A stretch of 64,000 bases of DNA from Ptychodera flava (lineage: Eukaryota > Hemichordata > Enteropneusta > Ptychoderidae): contig NC_091932.1 of the NCBI RefSeq assembly GCF_041260155.1, positions 44,325,629-44,389,628 of the forward strand. Direction: 5' to 3'. Both the position numbers and the translations under genes were made by a program. The notes beneath the pieces were generated by a model. It did no database searches and was not told the DNA's origin. It saw nothing but the letters and a program-made list of their open reading frames with translations. Positions 34,887 through 47,058 of this stretch are shown one piece after another. Position 1 is the first letter of the stretch; each line of letters opens with the position of its first letter.

Positions 34887-35431
34887 GGCAGACCAGACGT
34901 TATTAATATTATTGAGTTTTGTCACTGTTTTCTCAATCAGTTCCTCTCCTTTTCTTCATGCTCTGACTGATCGGAGTAAATAAAATAAATGACTATATAA
35001 CCTAACCTAGCCTCTTGACTCTATTTATGACTCCATTACAAGGACGTTTATCTCATGAGCTCACACATCTTGTAATAGATTAGTCGACACAACTAATTAT
35101 TCTAATCCGTGGATTTATCAGGGGATTTTATGGGTTGGTCAACATTGCGAAAGATAAATGAAATGAAAAAGGAAAGTAACTTTTCCTGGCGTTTTTACCG
35201 GTGATTGACCATTATCTACATCACTTCCTACAAAAAAGAGCGGTAAAGCTGAAAACGGTAGAAGGCACTAACTTACGATAGCGAGACGTTCCCCTAATAT
35301 TGTTTATGTCTATATAGTGTGCGAGCTTGTACCGAACACGAGACGCTCAGGGCTGAACTCAACACAGTGCCCGAGGAAATTCTCTCCAGAACTAAAAGAC
35401 TTTCATTTTATCTTTCTTCCGAATTTTCGAT

Positions 35432-35477
35432 GGGATTCGAACTCACAACACAACTATGGTACCCAATCACCTAGCCA
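35432..35477 (-). repeat. tRNA-derived SINE head
   Basis: On the minus strand an A-box-like TGGCTAGGTGATTGGG (35462-35477) is followed by a B-box GAGTTCGAATCCC (35432-35444) matching the GWTCRANNC consensus exactly. The clearest of three such sites in the window. Confidence 0.6.
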
Positions 35478-36029
35478 AGACATCACACAGTCGAGAAAGG
35501 TATGTCAGCCCATAGAGTTATTAGGGTCCTTTTTTAGCTCCGGGGTCAGCCAGACCACATTCCCTCGGCCAGTCCACAAACCCTGGTTATAAGCTGGGCG
35601 CAAATCGTGGGAACCCTGCACACCTCCGTAATATTAAGGCAAAGGTGATAATCTTCATCTCCTGGTGTAACAGATAGTTTCTTTCTCTGACTCGTTGTCT
35701 GGCTCATATCGCATGGCCTGGCAACGTCGGGAGGAGGGGGCGGAGGGGTTTCACATATAAGGTTTTCACACGGTTTGGTGGGATACGAATTAAATATATT
35801 TAGCCATTTCTTTTACCAACCATTGGAAATTTTTGGTCAAAATCATAATAGATATCTCACGAGTCAAAATAGTCCAAAAAGGTTGATGACCTTTGTTCAA
35901 CCCGGGTCATCAAGCTCACAACTTCGCCGAAATTTTACTTCTTTAGACAGAGAGAGGCCCACCCGACCTTATTTCAATGACTTTATTCCAACGATCCGTA
36001 TTACGTACCAAAACATATTGATTTTCTGA

Positions 36030-36595
36030 TCGTTTTATTTGTAAGCGATGCTTTTACGGCGTGCAAGAGGGCCTCTTGAAGTTATTCGTAGACCGTGTTA
36101 CATCATAGACGTATTAAAACGAGATTACTATATATTACTATGACGACCTCAAATATAGTCACGGTCTACTTGAGAAATGTGTAATCACAGGAATTCACCA
36201 GTTATATCCACGCGGGTGTAAACAGAAAACTTTTTACGAGACCATCCTTCATGAGAACAGTGCCGTTATAGTGAAATGCCAGCGAATATGTAATGAGCAA
36301 AAGTCGAAAACATAACTTTTTGACGGATTGCATTTCCCGAATTTGAAAATTTTGGCAACCGATTTTGTCATAATTCTTCTGTTAATATACCAACTGTTGT
36401 TTGTCTCTCATTGGTGGCTAACGCTGCTAGTTGAGCCTTATAGACGGATTCGTAAGGCTGCGGTGAAATCGTAAACTAAGTTATGAACAGCGGATATGTA
36501 ACCTGTTGGTCACGTGACTTCAGGCTTTTTATTCGCTCACTGTCAACAGTACTCTAGGTATCGCAAAACTGCCTAAACACACCTAATCTCTAAAC
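36030..36595 (+). repeat. Dispersed repeat, copy 2 of a diverged direct pair
   Basis: Partner of 34090-34595. A run of shared blocks ends in GTCACGTGACTTC and AAACTGCCTAAACACACC. The spacing and direct orientation could recall LTRs, but I see no primer-binding site, polypurine tract or coding sequence between the copies. Confidence 0.55.
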
Positions 36596-36658
36596 AAACT
36601 CAACAACAGAAACCCACCAACTTTACCCGACTTTCACCTGTTCTTTGGCTCAAGTTTC

Positions 36659-36701
36659 AACCACGGTCCCTCCACATACATTTTGTGGAGGGACCGTGGT
36701 T
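36659..36701. repeat. Perfect 18-bp-arm hairpin
   Basis: AACCACGGTCCCTCCACA (36659-36676), a 7-base loop and the exact inverted copy (36684-36701). GC-rich arms in AT-rich surroundings make it a stable cruciform or RNA hairpin. It is not the end of any element I recognise here. Confidence 0.9.
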
Positions 36702-37244
36702 CAACGCATATTCTGCCAATTTTCGTCCTTGCCACACCGGTTCACTTTCAACAAAGTGTCCGTCACATCTTGCGGTGCCAAATCAGTGCAACCTTTGATA
36801 ATTTCATATCCCGCGTCCATTTCAACAGACACGCCAGTGTCTAAGGATCAATCATGGAGCCCATTGCAATCATTTAAAATCTGATCGTACCCCCTTAGAA
36901 ATTCTTGCCTGGAACGTTTTACTCAGGACAGTCCAGTGAACTTGTAAGGTAAATGCCGCTAAGTGACCCATATCAAGCCCAAATGTGTAGATAATTATTT
37001 GTTTTTTGCTTGTTTTGTCTTGTTTTGTTTTTTCTTTGAATTCTTTGCAGCCGCTAAACTTGTTTTTTATGTCACTTGAAAGTTTGTGGAGATTTGTTCA
37101 CGGGCAGGTAAATTTCTTAAATTGGTTAGCCACGAAGATAGAGCGTATAAGAAAAAAGCAGTAACCGAGTTTGATTTTTCCTACAGGCAGCCTTGCTTGT
37201 GTAACTTATGTGAAAGATAGGTGATAAAAACAGCTTTTCACTCC

Positions 37245-38365
37245 TAGGGATGTGTAACGTGAGGTGAGGAGTTATAGCTTTAAAAACTGCTGTCCCATCG
37301 AATGAAGCAGAGTCGAGTATGTATTCGGCTGTGTAGGGCGGTTTTGCAATCCCCAATCAAAAAAGCTCCGCCGGGACCAAACGTTCCCCAGTTGGTCAAA
37401 TTTTCCCGTGTTTTTCTCTTAAAATTCAAATAAATCAACCTGCTTTGAAGTCCAAGCTTAACATCAAGCATATAATAAGTTCAAGTTTAAAGTCAAGCAT
37501 ATAATCGACCTTTTCTCAACATACAGCCATCTGGAAAGTCAATTTTTGGGTAAAAAGCATCCATAGGCTAGTAAACTTTAAAGGGACACAAGCTGTAACT
37601 TGTGGCAAGTTTTTCAGTATTCTGCTTTTGTATATCAACTACCGTGTCTGACCCTAATCCGTTTGTCATGCTGAAATTTCGAATATTCTTTTTGTCAACA
37701 CAGCTTGTATGTGTGTAGTGATCATTGTTTATTGTTTACGAATTCTAGTCCGGACTTGAATACAATTTTCAACTATAACAATGTATACTTTACTCATATA
37801 GGTTGTGTTGAGTTGCTAAATACTTGGGTTTAAATCGCAGTTTAGGGATTCAATGCAGAAAGTGTAGGAAAACCACAAAACAAAAGTTCTGAAAAAACAG
37901 CCTAAAGATGCAGCTAGCGGAGCTTTAATTAAACCTTTGCTCATGCTTTCCTCAAGGAATTTTCAACCATACTCTTTGAAAACCAAGTATAAACATTGGA
38001 GGTCACCGTGCAAATATTTGTACTGGAGAAATCTAAAATTTAGCCAAAGTTGAAGTCTTTCATTGAGGCTGCCTCCATTGGCTTTTCACCCAATAATGAA
38101 CCTGCCGGGCGGCCGTATTTGAAAATCGCTCAATTACATGTTTGAATTACAGTGTGACCTTCAAAGCAAGTTTATTTCTTTGAATTTTAAGAAAAAAGAT
38201 GGAAAAAATCTGACGATTTTAGCAGCTTTGACCGCTCCGGTGGACTTTTTTTTTGCCCCTTTTGCAGAAAGAAGCCATCACTCGGCCGAGTTCTCGATTC
38301 TGCTTCCTTCAGGACACAGCATTTTCTGAAGCCTGTCTTCTCACCTGAATTTAGACATCCCTTAG
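37245..38365. mobile_element. Large inverted-repeat (foldback-type) element
   Basis: Arms of about 215 bp (37245-37462, 38150-38365) are diverged inverted copies. Both contain TTAAAATTCAAA, GCTTTGAAG and CCTAGGGATGT/CTAAGGGATGT-like ends; because of this, small homologous frames run outward from each arm. The interior includes a TTTAAAGGGACACAAGCTGT motif near 37578 and a partial AAGGTAG-family copy (37935-38110). No transposase. Confidence 0.65.
37935..38110 (+). mobile_element. AAGGTAG-family element, partial copy
   Basis: Blocks CTCAAGGAATTTTCAACCAT and GGTCACCGTGCAAATATTTG match the left half of the element at 5016. Nested inside the inverted-repeat element 37245-38365. Confidence 0.5.
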
Positions 38366-38397
38366 ACTTAGACTAAAAAATACCGCAATTATACGGT

Positions 38398-40217
38398 GTC
38401 AATCACATTTTATCAGAATTGGTACATACCAGTATGGGTACCAAAGATCAACCAGAAAAACAAGAATGACAAAAGCAAGTAAGGTCTGCAACTTAGGACT
38501 GGAGGTAAACTTTAGAAACATGCATACCAACTTCTATAGCAATGGAACAAGCAGATCCTACATACACAAGCAAATGTCAACAAAAAATAGCTACAGAAGC
38601 TTGACAAAAAGGAAAGGTTGGAGAGGGGGAAAAAGAGTGGGAAAAATACAAAAGGGATCTTTTAAAAAGGAATGCTACCTCATCAATCTTCTATCCCCTA
38701 CCCCCTCCTGAATATCAATGTTCCACCCCTTGGTTGACCATGTTTACATAAGACCAGCTGGCAGTATATTTACAACTTTGGGATGTTTTAATTAATGCTA
38801 TGAGCGCTATCATTGAAATGTAAACAGCACTTAAATCAGCTACAGATAGTGAAATTCCTTCCACTGTGGGGGGGGGGGGGGATTATGACATCTGGAATTA
38901 TCCTGGATCCAAATTCTCATCAGTTCTTGTGTGTCTCACACGTAACAGTTGCAAAAATTGGTTTGCAATGAAAAATTTTACCCAGCTTTGTTTTCAGGAT
39001 CAAATTTTACTACAAATTGATATTAAACAAAACAAAATTATGTTCACAGCCTTCGAAACTGTCTCACAACAAATCCTTGGTTGGTGCAGGTCATTTAAGG
39101 TCACAAAAGAAAATTACCTAAAATATAGCTCTTTGGGGGTTTCCCAACACTTTGAGCAGAAAATTTATCTAATAACATCCCTCGGGACTTTTGTACCAAA
39201 TTACAAAGCTATCAGACAAGTAATTTTGAGAACATGTTTTCTTGACCAAATATGACAAGATTGTCTTAAAACACAAATTTGTATATTTCAGAACAATTTC
39301 AACATATATATGACTATTGTCATCCCTAGACATCTGTACACCAAATATAAAAGCTGTCTGTCCAGGGGCTTTAAAATGAAAATATTTTTTACGATTTTTT
39401 GACCAAAAATGACAAAAATTGCCTCAAAACAGTAATATTTCCAATTTTGTAGTAATTTCAACAATAAGAAGGGTAACACCCTTGCAAACGTCCAATCCAA
39501 ATTTGAGAACAATTGGGCTAGCGGTTTCAGAGAAGAAGAAATTTTACTTAAAATGAGAAAAATAACCAAAAAATTCAGCAAAAATATAAAATTCAAGATA
39601 TCTTCAAAATTCATCAAACTGATTTTGATCACCTTAGTAACCTGTATACCAAATATCAGAGCGATCAGATTAATAGTTTTTGATAAAAAAATGTTTGACC
39701 TAAAATTCGGAAAATTGCCCCAAAATTACAAATATGAAAATTTCAATTCAATTTGTATACACTTGACTGAGGTCATCCTGAGGAACATGTATACCAACTT
39801 CAAAGCAATCAGATGAGTGGTTTCAGAGTTAAACATTTTTTGACTAAAAACTGAAAAAATTACCTGAAAAATAGACACATGCAAATTTCATCTCAAATTT
39901 TAAACACCTACTTTAGAATACCTAAAAGAACCTGCACACTAAGTTTCAACCCTATCTGACCAACGGTTACAGAGTTTTAGCAATTTGCAGGGTTTTTCCT
40001 TTTTTCCCCCTCATTTGCATATTTTGACACTGACAAGTTCATTTGAACAAATTCACATCTCCACCCCTAGGTGCACCTGTACACCAAATACTAAGACAGT
40101 AGGTTCTGCCGTTTAGCTGTTTTTGACGTGGACGGACATACAGACATGCAAATGGATGCAAATGAACTGATTCAGCGTATACGATTACCTCACATTGGTA
40201 TACCAAAAGTGAGCTAA
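38398..40217 (+). mobile_element. Type B tandem-cored, Helitron/pearl-like element, copy B1
   Basis: Starts in a segment shared with 44814 (ATCAGAATTGGTACAT, AGAAAAACAAGAATGACAAA). The core is degenerate tandem units of about 130 bp, each containing a form of ACCAAATATCAAAGC, followed by GCGGTTT and a GACCAAAAATGACAAAAATT stretch. It ends in a GACGGACATACAGACATGCA run, a hairpin (40189-40213) and CTAA (40214-40217). Open frames across the core are by-products of the AT-rich repeat. Confidence 0.6.
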
Positions 40218-41119
40218 AAACTGTACGTGGTTTGCAGGTATAGCGTACATGGTTTTCTCTAGTGCAAACATTTGCAAGGTGACCCAAAATTTTTATTCTT
40301 GATTTCGACAGAGTATGAATATATGACAGAGTAAGAATATATTTTCGGTACCAGCCCCGACCCACCCCATTTTTTAGCATTTAGGACCTGATATGTTCAT
40401 GGAAATTTACAATAAATATAAATATGAAATACAATAATCATTGAATAGGCTTTCTGCTTCAGAATGAAACGGATTCTACTGTGGTGATAGCAAATTCCCG
40501 GCATGTTACTGTTCTGATAGCCTGTGACAATATGGAACATCTTTTGATAGACTGTCTACTGTAATTGAAATTCAGACTAGGGTTAGAGCGCACAGCAAAA
40601 ATCTGCACTAAGGGACTGGTCAGTTTCTTTCGTCATTGGGGGAGGGGGTAGTGGACTTATTGGGCCCACCCTGTTTTTTCTTTGGTGATGGAGATCACCA
40701 TCATACTCGCAACAATGTGCATGATGAGTTCCAGTTTTCATTACTTTGGTACAGACACTTATACCTAAATTATCACCGAAAGAAAGAATTATACTAACGT
40801 TGCATGAAAATTCTCCTTTGGGGGAGAGTACAGGTAGCTTTCACAATATGACTTCTTTGCTATTTTGTTCTGTATTATAAACTTTCAACCCTATTTTCCT
40901 CTGAATAGGTCAACCATGATGGTGAATGGGTTAGAGATATGTTGAAATGCTTAGGATTAAGTGACTGGTCAGTTTCTTCAGCCTGGTGGGGGGCCAGTGA
41001 TTATTTTGGCCGACATCAAAAAGTGGCTGACCCCCATTCCAATTTTCGAAAACAGGATGACGCCCCCTTGCGTTCAACAAAGGTAAAACAAAAGGTGGAA
41101 TATAAATTCAGTAATTCAG

Positions 41120-41121
<2 letters not shown>

Positions 41122-41211
<90 letters not shown>
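41122..41211. repeat. (AC)n(AT)n microsatellite
   Basis: About 23 AC units directly joined to about 21 AT units. The alternating purine-pyrimidine run of 90 bp could form left-handed or cruciform DNA. Confidence 0.98.
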
Positions 41212-41218
<7 letters not shown>

Positions 41219-41707
41219 TAATATAATTAGAATTTTGTGGGTATATTTTAAACATTTAGTCATTCTGTGTTTTATGAAATTGTTGTCACGTTAGTTGTAA
41301 GATAAGAACAATTCTGAAGTTTGAATACAGTATTTTGAATGAGCTGTGAATGTATTCCACACTTTGTATGAATCACCAGATGTCCAGAACTGTTGTAAGA
41401 AAAATGTGATTGTGATGTATTAAAGCTCATTGAAATAGCCTGCATATGTATAGGCAAACACAAACCAGAATTCACTTGCCAACAAGAACAATGCATGCTA
41501 AGTAGCTATGGTACATGTCCAGTGCAGTCTTATCATGCGTTCATCAGTTGAGAGAATCCCTGAAAATCTGTAGGTATGATCAATATGTCATGTGATTGCA
41601 TAAAAGTCACTTGTGACAAATTTATTGACTCTGTCTCATGATACAGTTTTCAAAATATAAAAGTATTTGAGTCCAGACCAAAATTCATGTACAGTGTATT
41701 GTCAATA
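41212..41707. other. Nothing recognised
   Basis: AT-rich, non-coding, between the microsatellite and the G-rich element. Confidence 0.4.
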
Positions 41708-42325
41708 TTCAGGTGCAGCCAACGGAGCTATTCATCGAAAAAGCTGTTCCAGGAGCAATTTTTGAGGGCAGGGGAAATTCTAATTTTGCTCGGGCAGGGG
41801 ACATGTTTTTAAGTGGCAGGGGAGCAAATTTTAGTTTTTTTGTAGGGCAGGGCAGATACTGGTTGGTTGTCCTGGGGACAGGGCTTGGCGAAAAACGAGG
41901 AGAGGGAAAGCTACTTCTAAAACAGGGACAGGGGAAGTTGAGCCATGGTGTTTCTGGGGATTGGGACACAGGACAAGTACTTATAACTTTTCATGTCTGC
42001 AGGGGAAATGGAATGACAAAATTTTGAGGGGAATTATTTCCAGGGCAGGGGAAATCGGCAAGTTTTTTCGCCACAGGGCAGGGGAGCTTCAAAAATTCAC
42101 AGTGGGGAGGGGAAACAGGCAAAAATAAGTGGGGAGTGGGTAAAAATGAAGTTTGAGTGCGGGAGGGTAGGTCGACAAATTTTTAGTGGGAGGGCAAATT
42201 ATGAACAGCTAATCAATTACCCTCTTGACTTAAAATTAGTCAGTTCACATTGCTTGTCATACACAATATATCTTATCATAGTAAGGACCCCTTTAAAAGG
42301 GCATTGTTCGTTGGCTGCACCTGAA
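41708..42325. mobile_element. G-rich inverted-repeat element (MITE-like, 618 bp)
   Basis: The ends TTCAGGTGCAGCCAACG (41708) and its inverted copy (to 42325) match over 17 bases with a 1-2 base difference inside. The interior holds about a dozen GGCAGGGGA-like motifs on the + strand in irregular spacing. No coding sequence and no clear target duplication. Confidence 0.75.
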
Positions 42326-42745
42326 TCCACCGTTGACTCAAAGCTCTGTCTATGTTATGCTGACAAACTGAAGTATGTGCATTTCTGTCAATAATGTTCA
42401 GGGGAAAAATCATGAAAAATAGTCAACTGATACAGGTATCCCTTGAACATTAAACTTATGTTTCAGCTTCCTGATAATGATACGTTGGAAAAAAAATCAG
42501 AGGAGAACTGTTCATGTTGTCAACAAATTACAGTTTCATGACACTTTCATACAAGACTGTCTTTCATAATTAATAAATGCATTGTCCTTCATTGCGTTAT
42601 ATTTATGATCGTTAAGTCGACACATTGATTGAATCTTCAGTCAGAAACAAATGGTGAGGCAGTTTGACTCAGGCTCACAAACTACAATAAACTCACTTCG
42701 CCATTGGAGACATTAAAATGATGAAGGTAACTAAAGTGTAGACGC

Positions 42746-44506
42746 AAACAAGTCATCGTTGATGACACAGTCCCCGCTTGTCCATTTTGTTATAATCTTT
42801 GGTGTCTAGGTAGCTGTGGTCTAGGTCGCTGTGGAATGACATTGATGCAACGGGTGCATCAGGCCTGTGACTTGCATAATGAAGTAATCTGAGGAACATT
42901 CAATAAATGACTCATCTCTGCCGGTAATGACCACTGAAGGAACTTTTGATTACATCACACATAATGATGCCCTCACTGCCTCTAGTGTCATGATGGCACA
43001 TACTATACACATGGTTTGGTGGAATTTTCGAAATGCTATGGGATCGGGTATGTTGTTGTAATCAGCCATCAGCCATTTCGGATCATATAATGAAACAATT
43101 CAATGTGCACAAGAATGCAGCCATAGTATTTTATCTTCGTATCACGTTTGAACAAAATCAGTCCATCGAGGGACAGTGACCTATGTTTATGTTTCAAAGA
43201 CATAAAAAAATCACACCAAAATTGAAATCAAATGGCTGTCTCTTGACCATATGGATCATAGCACAAAATTAGTAGACATGCATATGTATGCCATGGTACT
43301 TTATCTTTGTACCAAGTCTCAACAACATTGGTTAAGGAATATTTGCATATGATTAAGCCTCAAAGACATGAAAAAATCCAAAAATGACCATCGGGCAGAG
43401 ATATTGGAAAAAATTTACAATCTGGCAGCCATATTGGAACATGTCACGAAGTAAATTGACATGTATGCCATAGTGCTTGATCTTTGTGCCAAGTTTGGAC
43501 AAAATGGGTGTAATGACCTTTGAATTATGCTTCAAAGACATGCAAAATTCCAACAAAATGGCAGTTCTGCAGCCATATTGGATCCTATCGCAAGGTTAGT
43601 TGATACATGCATATGCATGCCATAGTACGTGCTTTGCCTTTGTGCCAAGTTTGAACAAAATCGGTTCAAGGATGTTTGAGTTACGGTTCAAAGACATGAA
43701 AAAATCACAAACAAAATGGCCACCTGTCAGCCATATTGGATCATTTCACAAAATAAATTGGTGTTCATATGAAGGGCATACTATTTTGCTTTTGTGCCAA
43801 ATTTGAACAGAATTGGTTCAAGAATGTCTGAGTTATGGTCCATAGACATGAAAAATCGCAACAAAATGGCCGCCTCACGCCCATATTGGATCGTATCGCA
43901 ATATAATTTGACATGCATGTGTAGGCCATAGTGTTAAGCCTTTGTGCCAAGTTTGAACAGAATCAGTTTGAGGATGTTTGAGTTATGGTTCAAAGACACG
44001 AAAAATCGCAAACAAAATGGCCGCCTCGCGGCCATATTGGATCGTGTCGCAAACTTATTTGACACGCACATGTAGGCCATAGTGTTATGCCTTTGTGCCA
44101 AGTTTGAACAGAATCTGTTCAAGGATGTCTGAGTTATGGTCCAAAGACACGAAAAATCGCAACAAAATGGCCGCCTCACGCCCATATTGGATTATATCGC
44201 AAAATTATTTGACATCCATAGTGTTATGCCTTGTGCCAAGTTTGAACATAATCTGCTCAAGGATGTCTGAGTTGTGGTCCAAAGACATGAAAAATCGCAA
44301 CAAAATGGCCGCCTCGCGGCCAAATTCGATCGTATCACAAAATAAATCGACGTGCATCTGCAGGTTATAGTGCTATGCGTTTGTGCCAAGTTTGAACGAA
44401 ATTGGTTCAGCAGTGTCTGAGAAACTGTTGATGACGGACGGACGGACGGACGCACAGACGGGACCCAATCTATAAGTCCCCGCCGGACTTCGTCCGCGGG
44501 GACTAA
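42746..44506 (+). mobile_element. Type A tandem-cored, Helitron/pearl-like element
   Basis: The 5' part shares ACAAGTCAT, ATGACA and AGTCCCCGCTTGT (42769) with type C at 51.77 kb. The core is about eight units of roughly 150 bp (43.2-44.4 kb), each with CCAAGTTTGAACA, GAGTTATGGT, AAAATGGCCGCC and GCCATATTGGATC. A GACGGACGGACGGACG run, CCCAATCTATAAG, a GC hairpin (44478-44501) and CTAA (44503-44506) close it. AGTCCCC near the 5' end is inverted in the 3' hairpin, a subterminal inverted repeat as in Helitron-derived non-autonomous elements. Confidence 0.7.
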
Positions 44507-44813
44507 CAAGCATAACAACTAAAAGAGTAACTCTTGTGGGTAAATAGACTGGAAGCACTTTTGAATTGGATTATTCTGTGAGAACCATGGCATATAATTT
44601 GATATCATGATTGCTGCCTTTCTCTACATTATACAATATGATCAAAGTATATCTGTCACATATACACTTTACGAAATAAATAGTTTTAGCGTTCCCAGTC
44701 CACTTACCCGAAACTAGCTAGCCAGTCCAATTAGTCTTTAATTTCTTTTCAGAGTATCTAAAATTTATTCTCTATAGAGAAAGTTAATTTCTGTACACTT
44801 ATAACATATCCAA

Positions 44814-45547
44814 CGGTGTCGCTCAAATTGATCAGAATAGGTACATGTACATACCAAAGATCAACAATAAGTGTTGTTTCTATCTGTTCAGTGCAGGAAA
44901 ATTCTACCGGTATGTTGATGTTATGACAATGATTTCTGCACAGTACAACCAGAAAAACAACAAGAAATATTTAAACCAGAAAAACAAGAATGACAAAAGT
45001 ACAAATAAGGTCTGAAACTTTAGGTACTGAAGGTCAATTTAAGCCGAACACGCATAGCAGAGAATGTTTCAACCATGGATGTACAAAAATAGACATCCAT
45101 GGTTAAGCAGGTCTGTTAATATGTCACAGTTCATAAACAATGACAGGAAATGACTAATAAGCTGTTTCAGTTACTGCCACCACTCCCAACATAATAGTTA
45201 CCCTGCATACAAGTAGGTTAAAGGTCAAAAACCTCTTACTCAGATGTGTGGGCTGTTTCAGTTACCGCCACCATCCTGCACATTTGCAGGATTTCCCCTT
45301 TTTCTTACCTCATTGGCATATTTTTGACACTGACATGTTCATTTGAACAACGTCACATCTCAACCCCTGCATCTACCTGTACATCAAACACTGAGATGGT
45401 AGCTTTGGCGGTATGGGAGCCTTTGCGTGTGACGGACATACATCCGCATATACATACCCTTATACATACATACAGACCTATACAGACGCCATCGACTCAC
45501 CATATAAGCTTTTGTGGTATTTATATACAATACCAAATATGAGCTAA
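44814..45547 (+). mobile_element. Type B element, copy B2 (short core)
   Basis: The same 5' segment as B1 (AGAAAAACAAGAATGACAAA, GGTCTGAAACTTTAGG), with almost no tandem core. It ends in ACGGACATACATCCGCATAT, a hairpin (45507-45545) and CTAA (45544-45547). Its closest relative is the B5 copy at 61.5 kb. Confidence 0.6.
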
Positions 45548-45551
45548 AAAC

Positions 45552-46880
45552 TATATATTTAGCATGTTCTTCTTGGCACGTTCCTTTGCAAATGATGCTC
45601 ATTGAGCGTCAGATGAAATTGCCATAGATTTGCTGGAAAATCATTCTCTGCTGTGACAGCTAGAGCAAAGTGAGGTGATGGAAGACTGTCCCAGATTGTC
45701 TGCGTTACTCAAGGGTGTTGACACAAAGATTCAGTTGTGTGCAGGCACTGTGAGACCTCTGACCTTGCTACACACTGCTGCCTGAGCACTCGAGCGACTG
45801 GAAATAGTTGAATGCTTCAGTCTTCTCCAGGGAGCTGCAGATACAATTACCATGAAAAATGTTGATCACAGCAACTTGAAACAACCATGGAATTTCTTTT
45901 AACGTTAAATGATATCAAGGTTGCATACACGGTAGCAAAGCACAGTGGAGTTATATTGGTAATAATGATAATGATTTGTTGAAATTTTACAGAGTGGATC
46001 CGTCACCAAGGACAGAAATTCTTCATAACATACATGTAGATCCACTACAAGATACAGTGGTATTCAGAGTCAGTGATTATAAACTCATTATTGGAGATGC
46101 TTACAATGGAAAATGGAGTGACTGATATCGACCAGAAAAAGTTACAAGTATGCGTTGGACAAAAGTGGGTGTGTTACTGCAGACTTTTGGCTGGTTGGGT
46201 TGTTATAGAAATGCAAATACCTTACAAAATTTCTACTCCAGGTTGTATACTTTGTTTAAAAATGTATTAAAGTTGTGACAAATAGTGCCAGTTGTAATAT
46301 GAGACACAAAAATTGACACGAAAATGACAAGTCACTTCAGCTTAATATTTGATTAGACAGGACAGCAAGAACAACAACTGTGAAGTAATAAGTTGTTCTA
46401 AGTTTTGAAGCATTTTGGTGCAGTTCCACTGTATAATTGTTATTTTGCTTACAGGCGGAGCCTCCCTTTAAAAGGACGTGAAGCTATTGTGGCGTTTATT
46501 GTGTAAAAGGATACCAAACAGTCAACACGTGGGCACACGCTCCAGAAAATGCCACTTTTTAGTTTTCCCCGGCCGCAAAAACGCAGTCAGACTATACTGC
46601 CAAGCGGTCAGAGAGAAGTTGCTGCTGATCGAACTCTGTTGTTATATTCAAAGTCTAACGCGACTGGAAGACAATTTTTTAGGAAATTCGAGCGTTTGTG
46701 ATGGGGAATCAATGACTGTTGGCGATTTGAGCCGACCGTCAATCAAACACTTGTATAAACTCTGTTTGCAGGATTAGCAAAATGTGACAAATGGTTGAGA
46801 TCAGTTTGTGTAATTAATGTTGTAGAAATCAAACATCGTACTGGCCAAGTGTTTGACTGGGAGGAGAACTCCACTAATGC
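45552..46880. other. Nothing recognised
   Basis: Slightly GC-richer at 45.6-45.9 kb and 46.47-46.78 kb, with open frames up to 99 codons, but no domain, splice partners or repeat identity could be assigned. Confidence 0.35.
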
Positions 46881-47058
46881 GAGAACCTGGGATTGAAAAG
46901 TGCGGCTTTAAAGCAACTTCAAAATATGTTCAGAAACAAAGTATGTAAAATAAATCGAGAACCTGGGATTGAAAGAAATAGAAAGAACCTGGGATTGAAA
47001 AGTGCGGCTTTAAAGCAACTTCAAAATATGTTCAGAAACAAAGTATGTAAAATAAATC
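46881..47058 (+). repeat. Recent tandem duplication, unit about 75 bp
   Basis: 46881-46956 and 46984-47058 are essentially identical. A third fragment, GAGAACCTGGGATTGAAA (46957-46974), lies between. The lack of divergence points to a very recent event, a polymorphism or an assembly artefact. Confidence 0.9.

Noticed and set aside
35432-35477. A functional tRNA gene
   Set aside because: Only A- and B-box-like sequences are present; acceptor and anticodon stems cannot be paired.
34090-36595. The direct repeat pair read as LTRs
   Set aside because: No primer-binding site, polypurine tract or coding remnants lie between, and divergence is very high.
36659-36701. The perfect hairpin as a microRNA precursor
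   Set aside because: Arms are only 18 bp, perfectly paired and GC-rich with a 7-base loop; a precursor would need a longer, imperfect stem.
38866-39255. A 129-codon + strand frame starting in a G run
   Set aside because: It runs through the type B tandem core, whose units simply lack stops in one frame. Its peptide repeats follow the DNA repeat.
41713-42027. A Gly-rich 104-codon frame
   Set aside because: It is created by the G-rich motifs of the inverted-repeat element.
42769-44506. Type A read as a cut-and-paste element with AGTCCCC terminal inverted repeats and TA duplication
   Set aside because: Similarity between types A and C extends about 20 bp outside the 5' AGTCCCC, so the inverted repeat is subterminal. 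The hairpin and CTAA end fit Helitron-derived elements better, though the 3' flanking base does not settle it.
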